A DNA stretch of 64,000 nucleotides. Origin: UBA1723 sp045629285 (GTDB taxonomy: Bacteria > Bacteroidota > Bacteroidia > Bacteroidales > Paludibacteraceae). The notes under the pieces are model-generated. The model searched no databases. It saw only the letters and a program-made list of their open reading frames with translations, and had not been told where the DNA came from. Location: contig JAZQQY010000005.1 in assembly GCA_045629285.1 (NCBI GenBank), positions 1 through 64,000 of the forward strand, written 5' to 3'. How positions within the stretch are numbered: position 1 is the first letter of the stretch; each line of letters begins with the position of its first letter. The position numbers were made by a program, and so were the translations under genes. Below, piece after piece: positions 61,301 to 64,000 of this stretch.

Positions 61301-62773
61301 CTTTCCATTATAAACAAGACCGTCGACTGCCTTAGGCAACTCCATTCCATATTTCTGACGATCACTTTCAGAATCAATTACAATAGTATAAATACAGTAA
61401 TACTGCTTTTCATATCCTTTTGCAATAGTATATTTAGTATATTTAGAATCATCCGGACCTACCAACTTCGCATAAACATTGTACCATCCCGCATTGACTG
61501 GCATATTATTTACAAGTTTAGGAGTATAATCATTATTTGTAGTAGCCTCGAATGTATATTCTAGAGTGTATTTCCCCTCATCTTCAGGATCCAATCCGAC
61601 AATTGTTCCCTTCGGATATTGAGGAGTTTTATTCTTTTCGTCGTAAACCAAAAATCCATTACCACCAGCAGACACATCCTCCCATTTGATTGTCACCTCT
61701 TTTGGAGCCGGAGCCTTAATAGTGAAGGTAATAGTCTTATCTGCATCTTCTCCATCAAAAACATAGTTTTTAATATCTTTACCCGTCAAACCGTCAAATC
61801 TAGTAGTGTACTCACCTGGCTCTATCGCATAAGGTCTATCTTTACCAAGGTAACCATTAGGTTTTATAGTTACATTGTCTCCTTCCAAATAAGGTGAAGC
61901 ATATTGACCACTATAAACAAATGTTACAGATATCTCATCATTACCTACAATATTAGTAAAATCTTTAGAACTCAATACTGGTCTGACATCCTCTCCTGTA
62001 TACTCGACTTCAAAATGAGTGTTTTTTAGTTTAATCGGTCTATCTTTGATTTCTACATAACCAAGATGTGTTCCGGATGAACTTGTCCGATAATTATAAT
62101 CCTTTGTCGTAAAGACAAAATCAATGCCATAATTACCATTAGAAGTAGCAACAGGCTCTCCATTACTATTTTTAGTATACAAATCCTGATATCCATGAGC
62201 TGTAGGATAAGTATAATCAATAGATCCTCCAGAATAATTAGGATCCGCTGTCGAAGCGTACTTTATTCCTGACTTAAGAAGATTTTGTTCTTTACCATTA
62301 TATACCAAATCTTCTTGCAATACAGGAAGAATTACTCCCTTGTCTGCTAAAACTTCTTTATTAATTAAAAAAGGACGTATAGAAATTGTATAAACGTCTT
62401 CTGTTTCCTTAATTATATACTTTCCAGCATCACCTCCTTTCAATGAAGCAGTTATAGTATAATCTCCAGCCTGAGTGAGAGTAACAACATTACCACTTAC
62501 AGGTATGGATTCAATGAAATACTTACCATTACCGATACTGACATTTCTCTCCACACTAAGACTAAGAGTTACCTGATCACCGGCATCTACTCCACTAAGA
62601 ACCGGAGTGATATCGTACTCTTTTTCTTTGCCGTTCTCTAGCACTTCATAAGAAATAAACCAACTATCAATCTCCGTTTGCCATTCAATGGAAACTTCCG
62701 TAGCCGCAAATGCTGGCACGACACATAATGCCGCCAATAAGGAAAGGCAGGACTTAACAAAATTTCTTTTCAT
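49334..62773 (-). CDS. Giant repeat surface protein (4479 residues) with MBG/YDG-like domains and T9SS-like C-terminus
   Basis: The ATG at 62773 gives the signal peptide MKRNFVKSCLSLLAALCVV; the reading frame could begin 20 codons earlier but without benefit. Parts in order: domains of 80-110 residues with strand patterns like MBG/YDG repeats ending NYxI (62690 to about 57990); four two-domain A-B units of about 175 residues (57990-55890) with VEFIFVP and VKFIGDxNH; four mixed MBG-like domains (to about 54890); 22 domains of about 73 residues with Y-N/D/T-G near the start and W-S/A-D near the end (54890-50090); an Ig-like domain (YQWFKNGYEIPG, YYSCKVND); and a sorting-domain-like end (GAIVSVYDMSAKAIKSV, EVKVLVK). 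Few Cys, no enzyme motif. Most likely a long adhesin or stalk. Expression unit may include the OmpA-like gene. Confidence 0.85.
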   Translation of the reverse strand: MKRNFVKSCLSLLAALCVVPAFAATEVSIEWQTEIDSWFISYEVLENGKEKEYDITPVLSGVDAGDQVTLSLSVERNVSIGNGKYFIESIPVSGNVVTLTQAGDYTITASLKGGDAGKYIIKETEDVYTISIRPFLINKEVLADKGVILPVLQEDLVYNGKEQNLLKSGIKYASTADPNYSGGSIDYTYPTAHGYQDLYTKNSNGEPVATSNGNYGIDFVFTTKDYNYRTSSSGTHLGYVEIKDRPIKLKNTHFEVEYTGEDVRPVLSSKDFTNIVGNDEISVTFVYSGQYASPYLEGDNVTIKPNGYLGKDRPYAIEPGEYTTRFDGLTGKDIKNYVFDGEDADKTITFTIKAPAPKEVTIKWEDVSAGGNGFLVYDEKNKTPQYPKGTIVGLDPEDEGKYTLEYTFEATTNNDYTPKLVNNMPVNAGWYNVYAKLVGPDDSKYTKYTIAKGYEKQYYCIYTIVIDSESDRQKYGMELPKAVDGLVYNGKSQMLTDKGTLPSGLGGFYLISASKGESKLEPSDDNWAWGKIAGNYSLSYRYESDDHNYNSGASTNLCTVKIAKKKLTEKGVSLKYDYTGEDVLPTDVLPTDIYDGIISGDKLTFEFGSVNGDNVTSKRDGPNGSAKNHAIEPGEYEVYVSLKGDYASSYETESSSAKIKYEIVAPKIEYTEPKPLLELTYAGKEQTLIEAGESKNGTFTYSVVYGGVESDPINDASKVVGKNAGSYRVKYVFTPKYGEPVSGSKDVEIAKASLAVTTWNGSDYYYNGTVQHPTYLISPSGLLGDDKTSINPEDLGYVFSGANLTNGEPIEAGDYKVTAVLRGELSSNYDLTGKPTREFTIKSTDYELTEPTTSRIVYNGEKQPLFEAGSASVEGDWVYALSDFEKSTPTTVFKEIPTQSNAGTYTTYYKFEPSNSAYKPKYGSVKSNIEKYTVALKWEDLYFVYDGEEHVPTATVSGSVWDKITVSVKGAQSKVGTHTATAVLDEASAKNYVIANKYLETEFDIIGEVTFKKPQPLKNKFVYNGTYQKLFSAAELDQFDGTFTYYLSDGKTDGPVTDDITKIVAKDAGHYTLHTTFTPNGKTRAIDSPVVTPTDVDIFPLQVIVEWDKENWNASANLYEVEYNDQYQTKTVTIKSGVLEDDADRIKIDVDGGGRYAGPAVGVSVYTLTATLIGDDEGNYFIADDDVKRSLRINPARLKIIPGVIKDEKDLVLDGDELDLFETLPTVEEPEWVSWSKKPGIIKYIIDGKDSYNPTVTTTGDHTVQYYFLSADGNYMTTDDDPYPDPAITVTVKSGAKKTVKIEWSEDWLSYNTLAQSPGCRLVDFDPEDSYDLVDLDFTYEEIDVPLVDGKAVNAGEYYVHVSLKGDYADKYVIADGDEKYRFKIRCCDISSGDNAEKFGFEVPTYVKNRDESLEFNGEWQCLSTAGSDGGRGGYFSVGLSKMTTEKVEYRDDHLTYAKDVRNYVLRYSYYSLDPNFCTGAPTLLKTPDGETGGVSISAKTISLNEYNVGSLPYTGEDVYPDVRLLHLQDVIDGTDVDFEFGRPYGDNVTVTGQYASTEYHAIKPGNYTIGVSLTGEDRYNYELEKSEVAFSIVEVAIKYTLPKPVEEPLTYDGTEQNLIIPGVSEDGTFTYTIVYKGVESEPIDDASKVVGSDAGVYIVKYVFTPNNGTGPTEGELFDVIIAKADAKATLPTPKEGLKESDEAQELINVVEATEGVYQYSVDGGEYTTTVPSAIKAGTYKIAVKFIGDMNHNDKTFDDLITVVIEENASIAPVKPEFKEPTKVTPLTYNGEKQPLLNAGEVTTVPGTFKYRKSGETEFVTDIPTGVDAGKHTVEFIFVPDDQETYTTSDTVQYTVLIDKADPTVTLPTPKEELVENGTQLTLIDVVASTEGEYQYSVNGGEYTTTVPSAIKAGTYEIAVKFVGDMNHNDKTFDEKIVVVVEEDNTIPSELVFVEPTPKEGLEYTGSPLTLLNAGKVTKVPGVFKYRLVGSDDEEFSQVISKAVKAGGYEVEFIFVPNDQEAFKTSEPKSISVSIDKARPNVTLPKAKTGLVVSEGKEYPLLDVEPSSDGTFQYSMFESEYTTTIPSASEVGTYEIYVKFIGDANHKDSIFADPVKVIISELSQELDFDAPTPNIPLVYTGDVLPLLNPGKVNKVEGDFVYTIGKDGIFNSSIPSVIDAGTYNVGYQFVPKNTGIAPSKVDYFTIVVEKANPIVTLPTPIPGLKVSDEPVVLVEAGSCVGGTIQYSTNMKDYSEDLPTASRPGVYYVYVKIIGDENHVDKSYDEAIKVVVGSTSGGDFLVLSREGWTYGNEPSRFDGLEGDVKGKVTYTYYVDEDCTKPTAAANGAGAAGREPSKPGFYYLKADVYTTSDTPDTSLVTEFAIKKKELVLNWGKTTLEYDGSVRLPEVDVEGVVGVDEISLDIEGAQKNAGSYIAKVTGISGTDADYYTLPSNTEIPFTIVKIPSEVTVAPKAITGLEYNGKKQALITKGEAKGGRIKYFYKDEAYNDTIPAAREAKDYEIGFLILGDEDHADYAGELIPVSIAKKKVEVSWGNRDLPFTGEPQTPTVTLVAGSIFEGDDVQVVAEGAQTNAGKGYIATAVLTGADADNYVITSGTATKEFSITSNSIDFPVITQREYVWDDVEYTFVEENPNYTIKGDVKGTEPGKYFVTIIPVLGSTWPNGSGEAIEDTFVITRKKVEIPEPDPNPHVYNGGVLEYELPASPAYTVSGNRQIDVDTYPVTVSLKDTKHYVWSDNTTDDRIYTFVINNGVVEWPEVTTPLVYTYDGTEHSFGITAFPGSSVNDSNATSVNAGIYYRTVELDMAGNSGYSWPDNSTLPIKFQFVVKPQPVIIPEVEETEFIYTGEPFTFVIPEDTAVVPRYKILKVTDSEVGPGSYKDTLVLLDKQNYVWADGSIADRYITFNIGNGQIAKPNFDKEFVYTGGTIVFVPSNSSYTVEGGSGIEVGSYPVVVTPNEGFFWLDGSREPYKFTVRIVESFVEKPILRSTSFTYNGKTQNFRIPKSEYYTIEGDTAGLEPGKYKATLSLKPNYIWNDSTRADVVFNFDINKIVLKAPAADSTKYQYNGAVQTYKLVVDPICEITGNKQSNAGTHTVKISIDSLHYAWSDNTEGSKTFKFIIAPAPVELPVAVKAKFSYDGKEHSFDIVKNDNYIIDDANSSATEVGVYERTVSLVDPVNYVWSNGTSEPVVIKFEIGSLPIEIPTLVKEYKYTGKEIVFAESTEAYTVTNGAQTDAGVYTITIQLNSGYTWADGTTEDKIYEVEIKPIYVDKPNVFDATYDYDGEIHSFGFTPNDGYTFEGDTAAKAPGVYVVKVILNKNYIWDDETSDDLEFRFEISRVDVAIPVANNSKYIYNGEKQTYVINVPEDALFTVSNDVQVNAGKYEVKVALIDSIRYQWSDSTTADKYYDFVIEKARVALPTSPLTNFIYDGSEKELVVNPNPLYQVNDSNSFATDAGKYVRTAKLVDSDNYMWVDETIEPKGITFVIGDGTLEDLNVQTEYTYTGEDIVFVPEDGAYTVVNGTKKDVGSYTVIVAPNENYKWSDGSTDPKFFKVVIKPIVVEKPDLQLEYVFNKKVIDFHVPLNDAYEIIGETSAMEIGKYRVVLDLDKNYMWSDSTFGKAEYIFSINKKVIEIPPFDETIFVYNGKRQTYNIAKSSDYNVLGNVQAYAGSYEVSVLLTDFTHTVWSDGTSEVKTFIFNIDKAKVDLPKAVQDKFDYDGTTKYFNVVEDSRYEVLSKNASATEVGVYERTVTLKDVMNYTWIDDSVEDKTLTFVIGNGTVEIPVVEPVYVYNGKPIVFVAENSAYVVENGVKTDAGQYEVVVTLNDGYMWSDMTVEPKKYTVEIKPLVIEKPVFPETNVYTFDNATHGVVIPDADGYTVSGVTQAKEPGKYNVTVGLLPNYVWSDNTVDTLNYSFIINRIVVEIPAATDSVFKYTGSDVTYPIADTVDYYVVSGNHRTTAGLHHVTVSLRDSVHYIWSDNTVEPKIYEFLIGKYKVDFPVAVCDSFIYDGKFKLFEIVDNENYRVENVNGAAIEIGEYSRKVSLRDTINFLWPDGSTDPQYVNFYILRDEIPSLVAPKDLVYTGDSITLIPPHRAYTVVNNRVLNAGIYEVIVIPNVGFTWASDSSTFSKTFTVRVWPQMVEIPNASQSLYEYNGKPITYNIAESPLYTITGNVQTDVSDYEVVVELNDSLNYCWTDSTIDAKTYLFTIKDKDFQISKIGVDTSLILESIPGKFVTVDLTTIGGCAYSYKIVSETCEGLNVDTIVRLFEVGSHSIDVYIPDTVKPGLYEINVMLMSGKIMRCRTIEIKVNYPPTEIYVVWDDVIAVDNSSGLFTSYQWFKNGYEIPGETKQYLQDIYGLDGYYSCKVNDSLYVGPAFFHSEVPLHLSAVGGEGTIEVEVVGNIPNGAIVSVYDMSAKAIKSVPAEQFMSFDVPSGNIYVVKLEGLTHTVEGMEHEPQEVKVLVK
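50276..53752. repeat. Four tandem copies of a four-domain super-repeat (288-291 codons each)
   Basis: The 73-residue domains fall into four subtypes that recur in fixed order a-b-c-e: a (GDTAxxxPGxY), b (GNxQxxAGxxxV, then W-S-D), c (DxNSxATEVGxYxRTVxL) and e (IVFVxxxxAYTVxNG). Boundaries by the first codon of a: 53752, 52888, 52018, 51148, and a final b-type single copy from 50275. Block lengths 288, 290, 290 and 291 codons. An earlier, more diverged block (54862-53753) has five domains, with one extra between c and e. Confidence 0.85.
55890..57990. repeat. Two-domain A-B tandem repeats, about 528 bp per unit
   Basis: Four A-B pairs. The B domains of the first two units are nearly identical in DNA: 56971-57120 and 57499-57648 differ at about 8 of 150 positions, at an offset of exactly 528 bases. 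The first A domain (from about 57770) is also close to a distant copy near 60565. Confidence 0.8.
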
Positions 62774-62962
62774 TTTTGCAATTTCTATGCAAAATGATCT
62801 CAGTATATGTTTCATAATTCTAAAGTTACGCATTTTTTTAGCCTAAAATACTTTTAATCATAATTTTCACAACATGTTCTATATTAGCACTTTATCTTGT
62901 AAGATATGCATATTTATTTTCATAATGATACAATTTGGCGCTATTTTACAATAAAATTGGTG

Positions 62963-62970
62963 CAAAGATA
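62963..62970 (-). promoter_or_regulatory. -7 element of the giant gene
   Basis: The minus strand reads TATCTTTG followed by CACC, a full TAnnTTTG match. No TTTG at the usual -33 distance, so strength is uncertain. Confidence 0.6.
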
Positions 62971-63172
62971 AAAACTTTTACAATTAGTTTTCATCAATAA
63001 TGTGTTTTTTGACATAAAAAATGTTAACAAATCTTTAAGCTTCAATGTTATTTCATGTTCTTGAATATATATGCAAAATTGTTGGTTTTATACAAAATTC
63101 AAAGAAATAATCGATTTTATAGCTATCAAGTTCGCTTCAAAGAAATAATATTCTTGAAAATCAATTATATAA

Positions 63173-63203
63173 ACAAAAAGAGACGCGAAAAATCACGTCT
63201 CTT
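63173..63203 (-). terminator. Terminator of the CYTH gene (GACG family)
   Basis: Minus strand: AAGAGACGTGA, loop TTTT, TCGCGTCTCTT with one mismatch, then TTTGTTT. It starts 18 bases after the stop codon at 63222. Confidence 0.8.
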
Positions 63204-63221
63204 CAATATTGATTCAATCGA

Positions 63222-63683
63222 TTACCAATTTTTGTAGGGGTTCTCAGCCAAATGAGAATTGTAATAACGCTTGTCGGCCGTGACTTCCACTCCTATCCAG
63301 TCGGGCAATTCGAACGACTCCTGTTCACTCTCCAACTCGATCTCGGCAACTATCAGTCCTTTGTTGTCGCCAAGAAACTCATCGATCTCCCAAATGTGTT
63401 TGCCTCGCTTGATCTTATATCGGTACTTCTCCACTATCGGTGTCTGGCTCAATTCCAACATAGCGTTAGCGTCGCCGAGAGGTATCTGATATTCAAACTC
63501 TAAACGGCTGAAACTCTGAGTCTTACTCTTAATCGTAAGGAATCCTTTATCTCCGGCAACACGCACTCTGACTGTATTACCTTTCTTGTTCAAGTAGCCC
63601 TGGGCATAATGGACACCTTCGCCAGCCTCCGAACGCCACGAGTCGTCCGCCATCAAAAATTTTCTCTCAATCTCTATATTCAT
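63222..63683 (-). CDS. CYTH-domain (triphosphate tunnel metalloenzyme) protein
   Basis: 153 residues. The N-terminal EIERKFLM signature, followed by alternating charged strands that line a tunnel (NTVRVRVAGDKGFLTIKSK, RLEFEYQIPLGDA, EKYRYKIKRGKHIWEIDEFLG, LIVAEIELESEQESFELPDWIG, VTADKRYYNSHLA). CYTH enzymes bind inorganic or organic triphosphates with metal; bacterial members act as tripolyphosphatases, thiamine triphosphatases or, in a few cases, adenylate cyclases. Which applies cannot be told here. It starts 12 bases after the receptor fragment's stop codon, suggesting co-transcription. Confidence 0.87.
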   Translation of the reverse strand: MNIEIERKFLMADDSWRSEAGEGVHYAQGYLNKKGNTVRVRVAGDKGFLTIKSKTQSFSRLEFEYQIPLGDANAMLELSQTPIVEKYRYKIKRGKHIWEIDEFLGDNKGLIVAEIELESEQESFELPDWIGVEVTADKRYYNSHLAENPYKNW

Positions 63684-63695
63684 CGTTCGTCGGAA

Positions 63696-64000
63696 TTAAA
63701 AATCATCAAAATTCATGTCTTCGTCTACGCCTCTTCCTTCTCTGTCGCCCCTCTTACTCTTGTTCTTATTGTTACCGAACGAATATGATGCATTCAAGTT
63801 GAATGTTCTTCCGTTACGGGTAGTCTTCGAAACTTGATGGAACGACTCCGACCATGTCTCCATATTACGCTTGTTGGAGTTGGTGATGTCTCGTACATTG
63901 AACGACAATGAAAGTCTCTTGTCCAAGAACTGACGCTTCAAACCGATGTTCATGAAGAAGGTGTTCATGCTTTTTCCTTGAGCAGCGACTCTCGGTGAAC
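63696..64000 (-). CDS. TonB-dependent receptor-like outer membrane protein, C-terminal fragment
   Basis: The frame is open to the right edge, so the gene begins outside the window. The visible end reads SPRVAAQGKS near the edge, MNIGLKRQFLDKRLSLSFNVRDI and TRNGRTFNLNASYSFG, the last strands of an OMP_b-brl_3 barrel as in TonB-dependent receptor-like proteins of Bacteroidetes. It ends with a polar tail (NKNKSKRGDREGRGVDEDMNFDDF), common in this group. The substrate is unknown. Confidence 0.78.
   Translation of the reverse strand, partial: SPRVAAQGKSMNTFFMNIGLKRQFLDKRLSLSFNVRDITNSNKRNMETWSESFHQVSKTTRNGRTFNLNASYSFGNNKNKSKRGDREGRGVDEDMNFDDF

Larger units (their letters stand above)
62774..63221. 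other. AT-rich intergenic region upstream of the giant gene
   Basis: No gene seen. It holds the promoter element at 62963, a direct repeat of TTCAAAGAAATAAT (63098 and 63136) and the terminator of the CYTH gene. The distance from the promoter to the ATG predicts a long leader of about 185 bases. Confidence 0.65.

Noticed and set aside
49334..62773. Possible CRISPR array or DNA-level satellite because of regular spacing
   Set aside because: The spacing of 70-290 codons, continuous frame and protein-level conservation show coding repeats; no short identical direct repeats with unique spacers.
63055..63237. Plus-strand frame of 60 codons upstream of the giant gene
   Set aside because: AT-rich, overlaps the CYTH gene terminator, no homology or promoter.

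Overview
The window looks like chromosomal DNA from a member of the Bacteroidetes, most likely order Bacteroidales. The evidence is consistent across it: promoters match the Bacteroidetes -7 motif TAnnTTTG (several with TTTG or TTG about 19 bases upstream), starts lack a Shine-Dalgarno sequence, there is an RprX/RprY-type two-component pair, a DUF4988/Gly-X-Y surface protein, a TonB-dependent-receptor fragment of the OMP_b-brl_3 type, and several secreted proteins end in type IX secretion-like C-terminal sorting domains. I see no tRNA, rRNA, CRISPR array, transposase or phage gene.

Layout. 1-2848: a two-gene surface locus, minus strand (an outer-membrane barrel followed by a long collagen-like DUF4988 protein cut by the window edge). 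2849-3416: a gene-free stretch with a (ATTGT)12 microsatellite, a perfect 28-bp palindrome and two separate minus-strand terminators. 3417-8014: a phosphate uptake operon (porin, pstS, pstC, pstA, pstB) behind a candidate Pho box, without phoU. 8102-16345: a MATE exporter, a sodium/solute symporter, yidC, a CTP-synthase homologue that has lost three catalytic residues, a DUF4268 protein and a thioredoxin-fold protein without CXXC. 16409-19652: back-to-back promoters, ybeY, a membrane-bound AraC-type regulator and a secreted SGNH hydrolase. 19676-25042: rnhB with a CPA2 antiporter, diverging from rprX/rprY. 25074-32222: a TauE/SafE permease and a polysaccharide cluster (GT2, GT4, M23 lipoprotein, O-antigen-ligase-like protein, GT4). 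32310-35147: a TPR protein, an SRPBCC protein and pyrE. 35311-43032: a tightly packed seven-gene operon (dut, TPR, DUF4292, EnvC-like, Wzz-like, aroB, aroA). 43117-47367: a large lipoprotein and a secreted glycosidase with CBM6. 47550-62773: an OmpA/TSP3 protein downstream of a 4479-residue repeat protein. 63222-64000: a CYTH protein and the end of a TonB-dependent receptor.

The genes mix conserved housekeeping functions (pyrE, aroA/B, dut, rnhB, ybeY, yidC) with envelope functions (phosphate import, glycan assembly, murein hydrolase control, giant surface proteins). The two most striking items are the giant protein, whose C-terminal half is a hierarchical repeat (a four-domain block a-b-c-e of 288-291 residues repeated four times in tandem), and the CTP-synthase homologue, in which the P-loop Lys, the metal-binding Glu and the glutaminase Cys are replaced by Thr, Gln and Gly. 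A family of GACG/CGTC hairpins recurs at gene ends. All functional calls rest on reading motifs by eye; no database search was run.
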